Of a DNA stretch of 64,000 nucleotides, positions 9,258 to 18,208 are shown piece after piece. Numbering within the stretch: position 1 is the stretch's first letter; each line of letters starts with the position of its first letter. The DNA is from Pseudomonas corrugata. GTDB lineage: Bacteria; Pseudomonadota; Gammaproteobacteria; Pseudomonadales; Pseudomonadaceae. Location: NCBI RefSeq assembly GCF_001269905.1, contig NZ_LHVK01000010.1, forward strand, positions 124,001 to 188,000, written 5' to 3'. The notes below the pieces were generated by a model, which saw nothing but the letters and a program-made list of their open reading frames with translations, searched no databases and had not been told where the DNA came from. The position numbers were made by a program, and so were the translations under genes.

Positions 9258-10604
9258 TCACTCAGTCGCAGGCACCTGCGGCTTGCGACGCTTGAGCGGG
9301 GCCATGCCGTCCTTGCTGACCAGCGCCGGGGCGTCGGCCTTCGGACGGTTGGCGGTCTTGCGCTTGGTCGGGGCCTTGGCGGCGGTTTTCTTCTTGTCGC
9401 CCTTGGCGTCGACCTTTTTCTTCTTCGCGCCAACGGCCTTGCCCGAGGCCTTGACCTTTTTCGGTCCGCCGTAGGTGCCTTTGACTTCCTTGATGGTGCG
9501 GCGCTCGAAGCTCTGCTTGAGGTAGCGCTCGATACTCGACATCAGGTTCCAGTCGCCATGGCAGATCAGCGAGATCGCCAGGCCGTCATTGCCGGCGCGC
9601 CCGGTACGGCCAATGCGGTGCACGTACTCGTCACCACTACGGGGCATGTCGAAGTTGATGACCAGGTCCAGGCCTTCCACGTCCAGGCCGCGCGCGGCGA
9701 CGTCGGTGGCCACGAGGATCTTCACACCGCCCTGCTTGAGGCGATCGATCGCCAGCTTGCGGTCCTTCTGGTCCTTCTCGCCGTGCAGCACGAACGCCTT
9801 GTATTCCTGTGCCACCAGGCGGCCGTAGATGCGGTCGGCCATGGCCCGGGTGTTGGTGAACACGATGGCTTTTTCGTAGGTTTCGTTGGCCAGCAACCAG
9901 TTCACAATCTGTTCTTTGTGGACGTTGTGGTCAGCCGTGATGATCTGCTGACGAGTCGTGGAGTTCAGTTGGCTGACCGCGTTGAGCTGCAAGTGCTCCG
10001 GGTTGTTCAGCACCTTGGCAACCATCTCCCGCAGGCCCGAGCCGCCGGTGGTGGCGGAGAACAGCATGGTCTGCTGGCGGTTGGCGCACTCGTCTACCAG
10101 GCGCTGCACATCTTCGGCAAAGCCCATGTCGAGCATGCGGTCGGCTTCGTCCAACACCAGCACTTCGACTTCCTTCAGATCGAGGTTGCCGGCGTTCAGT
10201 TGTTCGATCATCCGCCCCGGCGTACCGATCAGGATGTCCGGCACCTTGCGCAGCATGGCAGCCTGGACCTTGAAGTCTTCGCCACCAGTGATCAGGCCGG
10301 ACTTGATGAAGGTGAACTGCGAGAAGCGCTCCACTTCCTTCAAGGTCTGCTGGGCCAGTTCGCGGGTCGGCAACAGGATAAGAGTCTTGATGCTGACACG
10401 GACCTTGGCCGGGCCGATCAGGCGGTTGAGGATCGGCAACACGAACGCGGCGGTCTTGCCGCTGCCGGTCTGCGCCGTCACCCGCAGGTCACGCCCCTGG
10501 AGCGCGAGCGGAATGGCCGCTGCCTGCACTGGCGTTGGCTCGACAAATTTAAGCTCGGCCACGGCTTTGAGCAGGCGTTCGTGCAGGGCGAATTCGGAAA
10601 ACAC
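9258..10604 (-). CDS. DEAD-box ATP-dependent RNA helicase with basic tail
   Basis: RNA helicase of 448 residues. Seen in order: the Q-motif region (FVEPTPVQAAAIP), Walker A AQTGSGKT, PTRELAQQ, DEAD in VLDEADRMLD, motif III SATTGG, RGLDVEGLDLV and HRIGRTGRAG. The last 70 residues form a Lys/Ala-rich tail likely to bind RNA. The open frame extends further upstream, but GTG at 10604 directly follows GAGGTAGCACCC and begins the conserved VFSEFALHERLL start, so it was chosen. Resembles SrmB/RhlE-type cold-shock or ribosome-assembly helicases; the subfamily cannot be fixed by eye. The channel gene at 10797 is divergent. Confidence 0.93.
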   Translation of the reverse strand: MFSEFALHERLLKAVAELKFVEPTPVQAAAIPLALQGRDLRVTAQTGSGKTAAFVLPILNRLIGPAKVRVSIKTLILLPTRELAQQTLKEVERFSQFTFIKSGLITGGEDFKVQAAMLRKVPDILIGTPGRMIEQLNAGNLDLKEVEVLVLDEADRMLDMGFAEDVQRLVDECANRQQTMLFSATTGGSGLREMVAKVLNNPEHLQLNAVSQLNSTTRQQIITADHNVHKEQIVNWLLANETYEKAIVFTNTRAMADRIYGRLVAQEYKAFVLHGEKDQKDRKLAIDRLKQGGVKILVATDVAARGLDVEGLDLVINFDMPRSGDEYVHRIGRTGRAGNDGLAISLICHGDWNLMSSIERYLKQSFERRTIKEVKGTYGGPKKVKASGKAVGAKKKKVDAKGDKKKTAAKAPTKRKTANRPKADAPALVSKDGMAPLKRRKPQVPATE

Positions 10605-10796
10605 GGGTGCTACCTCGAAGAAATGCAAAAAAACAGCTGCATAGGGTAACGGTTTCAGGCGCGAAGGCCGAGTTTCTTTATGCAAACGGCGACAATCAGT
10701 GGCTTTTTTCACGCCCGAGCCGCCATCAACGGTCACTTCGACAGGCTTAAATGCTCTAATCCCCCGTCGCATTTCAATAGAAGACCCGTTTCGCCC

Positions 10797-12095
10797 ATGG
10801 ACATCAAACAGCTCTGGCTCAATATCCAAGACCTCTGGGGCGCCCTCGACCAGCACCCGCTCCTGCATTCCGGCCTCGCCCTGGTGTTGCTGCTGACCAT
10901 TGCCCTGGTGCTCGGACGCGTGGCGCGGTACCTGATTCTGCACGGCGCCAAGTTGCTCGGTCGCCAGCCGGCCCTGCATTGGGTCAGCGACCTGCGCCAC
11001 AACAAGGTCTTCCATCGCCTGGCGCAGATGACCCCCTCGCTGCTCATACAGTTCGGTCTGCCCCTGGTGCCCGGGCTCAGCAAAACCAGCCTGGTGTTCC
11101 TCGGCAATGTCGCGACGGCCTTCACCGTCCTGTTCATGATGCTGACTCTCAGCGCCCTGCTCAATGCCCTGCTGGATCTCTACGCCCGCACCGAACATGC
11201 TCGGACCCGCTCGATCAAAGGCTATGTGCAACTGACGAAAATGGTGCTGTATGTGTTTGGCGCGATCATCATCGTCGCCACCCTGATCGATCGTTCGCCG
11301 TTGTTGCTGTTATCGGGCCTGGGTGCGATGTCGGCGGTGATCCTGTTGGTGTACAAGGACACCCTGCTGTCGTTCGTCGCCAGCGTGCAACTGACCAGCA
11401 ACGACATGTTGCGAGTCGGCGACTGGATCGAAATGCCCCAGGTCGGCGCCGACGGTGATGTGGTGGACATCACCCTGCACACAGTCAAGGTGCAGAATTT
11501 CGACAAGACCATCGTCTCGATCCCGACCTGGCGGCTGATGTCCGAATCGTTCAAGAACTGGCGCGGCATGCAGCAATCCGGTGGACGACGGATCAAGCGC
11601 AGCCTGTTCATCGACGCCAGCGGCGTGCGTTTCCTGCACGATGAGGAAGAACAGCGCCTGACCCAGGTGCACCTGCTGACCGATTACATCAGCCGCAAAC
11701 AGGCCGAGCTCAAGGCCTGGAACGAAGCCCAGGGCAATGTTGCGGCAATGTCGGCCAACCGTCGCCGGATGACCAACCTGGGCACCTTTCGGGCCTATGC
11801 CCTGGCTTACTTGAAGAGCCACCCCGAAATCCAGCCGAACATGACCTGCATGGTCCGCCAGATGCAGACCACGGCCCAGGGCATCCCGCTGGAAATCTAC
11901 TGCTTTACCCGCACCACCGCATGGGCCGACTACGAACGCATCCAAGGGGATATTTTCGACTATCTGCTGGCGGTGATGCCGGAGTTCGGCTTGAACCTGT
12001 ACCAACAGCCCAGCGGCATGGATTTGCGTTCGGGGTTGCTGCCGGCGGTGCTGGGGGCGAGTCATGTGCCGGAGGGGCAGAAGCAGGTGATCTGA
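10797..12095 (+). CDS. MscS-family mechanosensitive channel (YbdG-like)
   Basis: Inner-membrane channel protein of 432 residues. Hydrophobic segments lie near residues 23-45, 80-98, 101-125 and 145-185, followed by the MscS signature (VGDWIEMP, then GDVVDITLHTVKVQNFD and SIPTWRL). The soluble C-terminal domain has an insertion and a length closer to E. coli YbdG (about 415) than to MscS (286), so it is probably an osmotic-stress minor channel. ATG 10797 was preferred over an upstream in-frame codon because the conserved N-terminus begins here. Followed by two REP pairs. Confidence 0.9.
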   Translation: MDIKQLWLNIQDLWGALDQHPLLHSGLALVLLLTIALVLGRVARYLILHGAKLLGRQPALHWVSDLRHNKVFHRLAQMTPSLLIQFGLPLVPGLSKTSLVFLGNVATAFTVLFMMLTLSALLNALLDLYARTEHARTRSIKGYVQLTKMVLYVFGAIIIVATLIDRSPLLLLSGLGAMSAVILLVYKDTLLSFVASVQLTSNDMLRVGDWIEMPQVGADGDVVDITLHTVKVQNFDKTIVSIPTWRLMSESFKNWRGMQQSGGRRIKRSLFIDASGVRFLHDEEEQRLTQVHLLTDYISRKQAELKAWNEAQGNVAAMSANRRRMTNLGTFRAYALAYLKSHPEIQPNMTCMVRQMQTTAQGIPLEIYCFTRTTAWADYERIQGDIFDYLLAVMPEFGLNLYQQPSGMDLRSGLLPAVLGASHVPEGQKQVI

Positions 12096-12109
12096 ATTCA
12101 CCACCGATC

Positions 12110-12334
12110 CTTGTGGGAGCCTAGCTTGCTCGCGATGGCGGTGGGTCAGTCACATCTCTTTTGAATGTGCCGCCGTCATCGCGAGCAAGCTCGGCTCCCA
12201 CAGGTCATGTGTCATAGCCAAAAGTCATGGACACCATAAACCCATGTGGGAGCGAGCCTGCTCGCGATTGGCAATCCCCGGCGACATTGATGTCGTCTGA
12301 CTGATTGCTATCGCGAGCAGGCTCGCTCCCACAG
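12110..12334. repeat. Two adjacent REP pairs (12110-12204, 12244-12334)
   Basis: Each pair consists of inverted copies of a GTGGGAGC...GCTCGCGAT motif separated by about 45 nt of unrelated sequence. The first uses the AGCTTGCTCGCGA variant and the second AGCCTGCTCGCGA. They lie between convergent genes and may attenuate or terminate transcription. Confidence 0.9.
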
Positions 12335-12354
12335 GGGTTGTAGCTGTTGTCTAG

Positions 12355-12999
12355 TTACTTGACCTGACGCTGCGCAGCCTTGTGCACCATGGTGTAGGCG
12401 TAGTCCACGCCCATGCCATAAGCGCCGCTGTGTTCCAGCACCAGCTCCATCACCGCCTCGTAAGTCTCTTTGTGTGCCCAGTCACGCTGGTATTCCAGCA
12501 GCACTTGTTGCCAGGTCACCGGCACCGCACCGGCCTGAATCATCCGCTGTACCGACATGTCGTGCGCCTCTTTGCTGGTGCCGCCCGAGGCGTCGGTGAC
12601 GATGTAGACCTCGTAGCCTTCAGCCAGTGCTTCCAGTGCCGGGAAGGTCAGGCAGACCTCGGTCCACAGCGCGGCGATGATCAGTTTCTTGCGGCCGGTG
12701 GCTTTCACCGCGTCGACCAGCGCCTTGTCTTCCCAGGAGTTCATCGAAGTACGCTCGATAGGCTTCTGATCCGGGTGGACTGCCAACAACTCAGGCCAGA
12801 TGTAGCCGCTGAAGCTTTCGGTTTCGACCGAGGTGTAGATCGTCGGTACGTTGAAGATCTTCGCTGCCTTGGCCAGGCCGACGGTGTTGTTCTTCAAGGT
12901 CTGACGGTCGATCGACTGTACACCGAAGGCCATTTGTGGCTGGTGGTCGATCAGGATCAGGGCGGAGTTGGTTGGATTCAGCAGTTCGCGGATAGACAT
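12355..12999 (-). CDS. YcaC-like isochorismatase-family hydrolase
   Basis: Cysteine hydrolase of the isochorismatase-like superfamily, 214 residues, close in length to E. coli YcaC (208). The presumed Asp (LILIDHQ), Lys (VKATGRKKLII) and Cys (ALWTEVCLTFPALEAL) of the triad are all present. The native substrate of YcaC proteins is not known. Divergent from the LysR-type gene at 13157, with a perfect palindrome between them, so it is likely that regulator's target. Confidence 0.88.
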   Translation of the reverse strand: MSIRELLNPTNSALILIDHQPQMAFGVQSIDRQTLKNNTVGLAKAAKIFNVPTIYTSVETESFSGYIWPELLAVHPDQKPIERTSMNSWEDKALVDAVKATGRKKLIIAALWTEVCLTFPALEALAEGYEVYIVTDASGGTSKEAHDMSVQRMIQAGAVPVTWQQVLLEYQRDWAHKETYEAVMELVLEHSGAYGMGVDYAYTMVHKAAQRQVK

Positions 13000-13125
13000 G
13001 GTGTGTTCCTTTTTAATGTCGAGATTTCAATCGGTTAGGGTTTGTCGACGTTCGCTTCAGCGGTGATGTCGTCGGCATGGGTGTACTTTAGGGGCTGGCC
13101 ATAAAAGGGACAATTACCTAAAATC

Positions 13126-13142
13126 TAGAATCATTGATTCTA
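13126..13142. promoter_or_regulatory. Palindromic operator candidate for the divergent LysR regulator
   Basis: TAGAATCA-T-TGATTCTA is a perfect 17-bp inverted repeat containing a T-N11-A core, the signature of LysR-type binding sites. It is 15 nt upstream of the regulator's ATG, overlapping its leader, and 127 nt upstream of the YcaC-like gene. The position suggests autorepression plus control of the divergent hydrolase; this is inference. Confidence 0.6.
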
Positions 13143-13156
13143 AAAAAGGAACAATC

Positions 13157-14074
13157 ATGGATCGTATCGAATGCATGCGCGCGTTCGTCGTCACTGTGGG
13201 CGAGAACGGCTTCGCGGCAGCCGCCCGGGCCATGGACGTGCCGAGGTCGAAGGTCAGCAAGCAGATTCAAGCGCTGGAAGAATCCATCGGCGTGCAATTG
13301 CTGCAACGCACCACGCGCAGCCTGCATCTCACCGAAGCAGGCGCTGAGTATTTCGATGCGGCCCGAGAGGTTCTGGCTGCACTGGATGAGGCCGAACAGC
13401 GGGCACGGGACGGGATCGGTGAATTACGCGGGGTGTTGCGGGTCAACGCGCCGATGTCGTTCGGCCTGCGACGGCTGGGCAAGCTGATTCCGCTGTTCCA
13501 TGAGCGGCATCCGAACATCGAACTGCAAGTGGTACTCAGCGACCAGCAGGTCGATCCGGTGCGCGGCGGTTTCGACGTGACCATTCGCATCGCCAGCATG
13601 CCCGACTCCACCATGATCGCCCGGCAACTGGCGCCTGCGCCGCGCATCATGGTCGCCGCCCCGTCCTATCTCGAGCGTGCGGGTGTCCCGCAAACGCCTC
13701 AGGACCTGCGCGCCCATCAGTGCCTCAACTACGGCTACCTGCAAAGTGGCGTGAGCCTGCAATTGAGCAATGGCAAGGAGACGCAACGGGTCAATGTCAC
13801 CGGCCCCCTGCACGTCAACAACGGCGACTTGCTGGCGCAGGCCGCCGAGGCCGGCATGGGCATTGCGCTGTTGCCCGATTTCATTGTGGAAGACGCTCTG
13901 GCGGCCGGGCGGCTGGTGCCGGTGCTGTGCGAATGGCAAGCGCCGGCGATCAGCATCAACGCGGTGTATTCGTCAGCCCGGCGCCTGCCGCAGAAAACCC
14001 GGGCCTTCATCGACTTCCTGGTCGAACAACTGGCGACTAGACAAGCTGCGGTTTGCGCAGGCTCAACCGACTGA
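13157..14074 (+). CDS. LysR-family transcriptional regulator
   Basis: A 305-residue regulator. The N-terminal winged helix-turn-helix (about residues 1-60, with AAARAMDVPRSKVSKQI and LLQRTTRSLHLTEAG) is followed by a periplasmic-binding-like effector domain from about residue 90. AAGGA precedes the ATG at suitable spacing. Transcribed away from the YcaC-like hydrolase gene. Its 3' end overlaps the convergent DMT transporter gene by 38 bp. The effector is unknown. Confidence 0.92.
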   Translation: MDRIECMRAFVVTVGENGFAAAARAMDVPRSKVSKQIQALEESIGVQLLQRTTRSLHLTEAGAEYFDAAREVLAALDEAEQRARDGIGELRGVLRVNAPMSFGLRRLGKLIPLFHERHPNIELQVVLSDQQVDPVRGGFDVTIRIASMPDSTMIARQLAPAPRIMVAAPSYLERAGVPQTPQDLRAHQCLNYGYLQSGVSLQLSNGKETQRVNVTGPLHVNNGDLLAQAAEAGMGIALLPDFIVEDALAAGRLVPVLCEWQAPAISINAVYSSARRLPQKTRAFIDFLVEQLATRQAAVCAGSTD

Positions 14075-14900
14075 TCCACACCGCAGCCAGAATGACACCG
14101 CCGCCCAGGAACAACCGGCCCAATGCCTCGTGCTGGTTCCAGATCAGCAGATTCAACAACAGCCCTACAGGCACGTGCAGATTGTTCATCACCGCCAGGG
14201 TTCCGCCCTGGACCAGGCAGGCGCCCTTGTTCCACCAGTACAGCCCCAGTGCCGTGGAGACTAGGCCGAGGAACAGCAGTACGCCCCATTGCAGTGGTGC
14301 TTCGGGCCAGAAATCCGCCTTGCCGAACAGCAGGAAAGCCGGCAACGCCACCGCCAGCGCACCGAGGTAGAAGTAGCCGAAACGCCGGTAGTGCGGCAGG
14401 GCGCTCGGGTGACGGGCCACCAGGTGCTTGTACAGCACCTGCCCGGCCGCATAGGTGAAGTTGGCCAGTTGCAGCAGAAGAAAGCCCATGAAGAAATCCG
14501 GATTGATCCGGTCATAGCGAATCACCGCCGCGCCGGCCACGGCCACCAGCGCAGCCACCAGTGCCCAGGGATTGAAACGGCGGTTCAGCGCGTCTTCGAT
14601 CAAGGTCACATGCAGCGGCGTGAGGATGGTGAAAAGCAGCACCTCGGGCACCGTCAGCACCCGGAAGCTCAGGTACAGGCAAACGTAGGTCACGCCGAAC
14701 TGCAAGGCACCGATCAACAGCATCCCGCGCATGAACGACGCTTCAACCTGGCGCCAGCGGGTCAAGGGAATGAATACCAGCCCGGCCAGCAGCACTCGGA
14801 CCAGCACCGCGAAATAACTGTCCACGTGCCCGGCCAGGTATTCACCGATCAGGCTGAAGGAAAAAGCCTGGATCAACGTCACAAAAAGTAGATAGCCCAT
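14037..14900 (-). CDS. DMT-superfamily (EamA-type) membrane transporter
   Basis: Inner-membrane permease of 287 residues with about ten hydrophobic segments and two EamA-like halves; resembles the carboxylate/amino acid/amine exporter group. The frame stays open to 14966, but the upstream Met lies inside a REP-like hairpin. ATG 14900, which begins MGYLLFVTLIQAF, places the first helix at the N-terminus and was chosen. Substrate unknown. Overlaps the 3' end of the convergent LysR gene. Confidence 0.85.
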   Translation of the reverse strand: MGYLLFVTLIQAFSFSLIGEYLAGHVDSYFAVLVRVLLAGLVFIPLTRWRQVEASFMRGMLLIGALQFGVTYVCLYLSFRVLTVPEVLLFTILTPLHVTLIEDALNRRFNPWALVAALVAVAGAAVIRYDRINPDFFMGFLLLQLANFTYAAGQVLYKHLVARHPSALPHYRRFGYFYLGALAVALPAFLLFGKADFWPEAPLQWGVLLFLGLVSTALGLYWWNKGACLVQGGTLAVMNNLHVPVGLLLNLLIWNQHEALGRLFLGGGVILAAVWISRLSLRKPQLV

Positions 14901-14947
14901 ACGCCAATGCCTGCCAGTTAAGAAAAAATAGAAGCTATACACAGCTC

Positions 14948-14979
14948 TTGTGGCGAGGGGATTCATCCCCTCGTCACAG
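14948..14979. repeat. Short palindromic REP (GTGGCGAGGGG type)
   Basis: TTGTGGCGAGGGGA and its inverse TCCCCTCGTCACA flank the 4-nt loop TTCA. This is a second short-repeat family in the window; it is also seen at 26444, 39464 and 45723. Confidence 0.8.
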
Positions 14980-15030
14980 AGTTCTGCGACACTGACTGTT
15001 CAGGTGATGGCGTTTATCCCCAGGTCCACT

Positions 15031-16896
15031 TCAAGAGGAAACTTCATCTTCCGGCGTACGGACCTGGCGTTGCTGGCGATCGTTGGCTGCACGCTGAAGC
15101 ACCCTAGTCAAGGCCTGGAAATTCGCCGGTTTGGCAAGAATGTCGTCGGCACCGGCCGCCTTGAAACGTTCGACCTCATGGGTAAAGACACTCGCGGTAA
15201 AGGCAACCATGTAACAAGCACTGCCCTGGGGCAGCGTACGGATCTTGCGGATCGCTTCCACCCCATCCATACCAGGCATGTTGATGTCCATGAGAATGAC
15301 CTCGGGCCTCGAAATCGCACAACGCCTGACCGCCTCCAGGCCATCGGGTGCAAGATCCGGGGCATACCCTAGCGCTTCCAGCATCCCCATGGCCACTTTC
15401 TGGTTCACCGGATGGTTCTCCACCAGCAGGATATCGAGCGGGTAACGCTTGGCAAAAGATGAGTCGAAACCCACAGCCACCTGGTCCTCGCCCAAGGGGA
15501 TTTCCGAGCCTCGGAATGGCTCCAGGGGGAGCGAGAAGGAGAACGTAGAACCGATACCCGCTTGGCTGGTAAAAGATAAAGTCCCCTGCTGGGCTTCGAC
15601 CAGTTTCTTGCAGATTGAAAGACCGAGGCCACTCCCACTGAAACGTTGACTGGCCTGTCCTTTCAGCTGAACGAAGGGCTCGAACAGACTGTCTTGCCGC
15701 TCTTCGGGGATGCCTATGCCGGTATCGTGTATGGAAACGTCGAGTCGGGCACCAGCGTCGTGTTGGCTCGTCGTGACCATGAGCGATACTTTTCCGGTTT
15801 CGGTGAACTTGACCGCGTTGCCCAGCAGATTGACCAGTATCTGGCGCAGGCAATCGAGATCGGTTTTAACCCAACGGGGTACGCTTGCGGAAACCTGAGT
15901 CTCAATGACGATCGGCTTGTCCTTGATGTTTTGCTGGATGATTTCAACGCTGGATGAAACCAGCGTTCGCACTTCAAATACACGAGGCTTCAACTCAAGT
16001 CTGCCCGCTTCGATTTTTGCAAGATCGAGAACGTTGTCGATCAGCGACAACAAGCTTCGTCCACTGGTATGAATCGTCTTCAGAAGGTTGTTCTGCTCGA
16101 CGGTCAGGGGCGAACGTGCCAGCAGTTCGGTTGCGCCGATGACCCCGTACATGGGGGTACGGATTTCATGACTCATGGTGGCTAAAAATCTGGTTTTTGA
16201 ACGGTCTGCTTCCTCGGCGGCATTTTTTGCCTCGTTCAATATCCGTTCGTTCGTTTGCAACTGCTGGAGATGACCGCGAGTGCGGAAGAGACTGAATGCG
16301 AGAAAAACCAGAATGGCAAGAATGATATGGTGCAGCGAATCCTGATTGAGTTGGTGGTAGTAGTCCGCCAGCGTCATCTCCGCCCCCGCCACATAAATCG
16401 TACCGTCCTTCGACTTCATTGGAACGAAGACGGCGCGAAAGTCCCCCCAATGATCCGAGTAGTCGATCCAGGTAGGCTCGCTGCGCTCAAAGCTGTCGAG
16501 TAGCGCCTGGCTGGCATCGGGATAAGGATCGAAGAATCGCACGAAGTTCTTCTCCTCGATTTCCTTCTTCGATGCGCTGGAACTGATCAGATACGCCTTT
16601 CCATCACGCTTGATCACGCTGTAGACAAAGGCAGTGCCCATTGACTCGTTGAAACTGGAAAGCCGCTGAATGGCGTCCCAGTCCTGCGCCGGCGATTTGG
16701 ACTGTTTGTCGATCAGGTTGTCATGATAGCCGTCACCGAGGATGGCCGAAGCACCCAGCGCGGCATGCAGCAGCTTGCTGTTGATGTTGTCAGTCAGGAT
16801 TCCCTGAGTCTCAACATAGAGGTAATAGATGTAGCCACTGACCCCTACGATGTAGACCAACAGCAATGCCCATGTTTTCCGCCTGAGTTTAAACAT
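15031..16896 (-). CDS. Hybrid sensor histidine kinase/response regulator
   Basis: Membrane-bound hybrid kinase of 621 residues: TM1 about 8-28, an extracytoplasmic sensor of about 160 residues, TM2 about 190-208, HisKA with the phosphorylatable His in MSHEIRTPMYG (about residue 243), an HATPase domain (NLLGNAVKF, DTGIGIP, GSGLGLSICKK) and a C-terminal receiver domain (Asp in VILMDINMPGMDG, Lys in LAKP). The receiver's acidic pocket reads VENHPVN instead of the usual VEDNP. GGAGG sits 8 nt before ATG 16896, while the upstream ATG (16911) overlaps that GGAGG, so the later start was taken. No separate HPt or output regulator is nearby; the signal is unknown. Confidence 0.92.
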   Translation of the reverse strand: MFKLRRKTWALLLVYIVGVSGYIYYLYVETQGILTDNINSKLLHAALGASAILGDGYHDNLIDKQSKSPAQDWDAIQRLSSFNESMGTAFVYSVIKRDGKAYLISSSASKKEIEEKNFVRFFDPYPDASQALLDSFERSEPTWIDYSDHWGDFRAVFVPMKSKDGTIYVAGAEMTLADYYHQLNQDSLHHIILAILVFLAFSLFRTRGHLQQLQTNERILNEAKNAAEEADRSKTRFLATMSHEIRTPMYGVIGATELLARSPLTVEQNNLLKTIHTSGRSLLSLIDNVLDLAKIEAGRLELKPRVFEVRTLVSSSVEIIQQNIKDKPIVIETQVSASVPRWVKTDLDCLRQILVNLLGNAVKFTETGKVSLMVTTSQHDAGARLDVSIHDTGIGIPEERQDSLFEPFVQLKGQASQRFSGSGLGLSICKKLVEAQQGTLSFTSQAGIGSTFSFSLPLEPFRGSEIPLGEDQVAVGFDSSFAKRYPLDILLVENHPVNQKVAMGMLEALGYAPDLAPDGLEAVRRCAISRPEVILMDINMPGMDGVEAIRKIRTLPQGSACYMVAFTASVFTHEVERFKAAGADDILAKPANFQALTRVLQRAANDRQQRQVRTPEDEVSS

Positions 16897-16957
16897 CTTC
16901 ACAGCCTCCATACTGTGCGCCCAGCATAGAGTGAAGAGCGGTCAAAAACCATTTTCC

Positions 16958-16996
16958 AAAAAAAAGCCCGATCTCGCCAATGCGTTCAATCGGGCT
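16958..16996 (-). terminator. Rho-independent terminator after the azoreductase gene
   Basis: The inverse pair AGCCCGAT (16965-16972) and ATCGGGCT (16989-16996) is followed, reading the minus strand, by a run of eight U residues. It lies about 108 nt downstream of the azoR stop and just upstream of the histidine kinase gene. Confidence 0.8.
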
Positions 16997-17103
16997 ATGG
17001 CACTCAGGAGCAATAAGTGCAAAGGGAGGTTTGATGCGCGAAACGGTTTGAAGGGAATCGCCAAGCCACTAGACCACTCAACGATTACCCGAGGATTAAC
17101 AAG

Positions 17104-17703
17104 TCAGGCGACCTGGGACAGTTTGGCGTTGGCCTGATTCAAGCCCTTCTCCTGGAAGTCACCGCCCAGGTTCATGCCTTCGGCATGGATGAAGGTCACG
17201 TCGTGGATCCCGATGAAACCCATGACCTGGCGCAGGTAGGGTTCCTGGTGATCGGAGCTGCCACCGGCGTGGATGCCGCCGCGGGCGGTCAGCACGAAAG
17301 CACGTTTGCCAGTCAGCAGGCCTTGAGGTCCGGTGGGGGTGTACTTGAAGGTCACACCGGCACGCAGCACGTGGTCGAGCCAGGCTTTCAAGGTACTGGG
17401 GATGGCGAAGTTGTACATCGGCGCGGCCATCACCAGTACATCGGCGGCCAACAGCTCATCGGTCAGTTGGTTGGAGCGCTCCAGCGAGGCGTTCTCGATG
17501 TCGTTGCGCTGCTCGGCGGGCTTCATCCAGCCGCCCAACAGGTTGGCGTCCAGATGAGGCACGGCATTGACGGCGAGGTCGCGGACATTGATTTCATCGG
17601 CCGGGTGAGCGGCTTTCCACTGCTTGATGAAGGTCTGGGTCAGCTGACGGGAAACCGAGTCTTGCTGGCGGGCACTGCTTTCAATGATCAGAACGCGGGA
17701 CAT
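17104..17703 (-). CDS. azoR: FMN-dependent NADH-azoreductase
   Basis: Cytoplasmic flavodoxin-fold quinone/azo reductase of 199 residues, the normal AzoR length. Phosphate-binding N-terminus (LIIESSARQQDSVSRQL), FMN-contact segment APMYNFAIPSTLKAWLDHV and TARGG loop near residue 140 are all present. It acts on quinones and azo compounds using NAD(P)H. Followed by a good terminator; no co-transcribed partner is evident. Confidence 0.93.
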   Translation of the reverse strand: MSRVLIIESSARQQDSVSRQLTQTFIKQWKAAHPADEINVRDLAVNAVPHLDANLLGGWMKPAEQRNDIENASLERSNQLTDELLAADVLVMAAPMYNFAIPSTLKAWLDHVLRAGVTFKYTPTGPQGLLTGKRAFVLTARGGIHAGGSSDHQEPYLRQVMGFIGIHDVTFIHAEGMNLGGDFQEKGLNQANAKLSQVA

Positions 17704-17843
17704 GGGATGTAGGCTCCATCTGAATGAGTTGTCAGTCGATGGAGCAGAGAGTAATAGGGACTATATCGATGAAAAAGCGCAAATATTTGCTGCAAAGCAT
17801 CGATAAATTCGTTTATAAGCTGAACCAGCGTCCCAGTTTCGGA

Positions 17844-18158
17844 TTACTTTGGCTTACAGGTCAGTTCGATGCGCAGCTTGATGATGTTGCGGTTGAACTT
17901 GGCGGTGGCGTTCTTGAACTTGCCGGCGGCCACCTCGATCTTGCGGGTACGAGGGGCTTCCGGACCGTTGCGAAACACCACGGTGCAGGCCGCGTCGGTG
18001 CTGCCGTAGTTGTTGACCTGGATGGAGCCGATGTCGGCGTCAGTGTCGTAGGCGGTGTAGTCGATGCTCAGGCCGTCGAGGTGTTTTTCCACATCGATCG
18101 GGTACGCGAACGCAGTCAGCGGCAACATGGCCAGCACTGCACAACAGATTTTCTTCAT
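17844..18158 (-). CDS. Small periplasmic protein of unknown function
   Basis: A 104-residue product with a signal peptide (MKKICCAVLAMLPLTAFA). The mature domain has two cysteines (AACTVVF and ELTCKPK) and alternating beta-type residues, suggesting a small disulfide-linked beta fold. Similar Pseudomonas proteins are sometimes labelled 3-phosphoglycerate kinase, which the size and signal peptide exclude. Divergent from the LysR gene at 18209 with 50 bp between. Confidence 0.8.
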   Translation of the reverse strand: MKKICCAVLAMLPLTAFAYPIDVEKHLDGLSIDYTAYDTDADIGSIQVNNYGSTDAACTVVFRNGPEAPRTRKIEVAAGKFKNATAKFNRNIIKLRIELTCKPK

Positions 18159-18208
18159 TCGGTTGTCTCCACCAAGGGACCGCCAGCTTAGGACAAGAGG
18201 AGCTCAAT

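Noticed and set aside
9258..11231. 657-codon version of the DEAD-box helicase
   Set aside because: The first 209 codons run antisense through the MscS-like gene and its promoter; GTG 10604 with GAGGT upstream begins the conserved protein.
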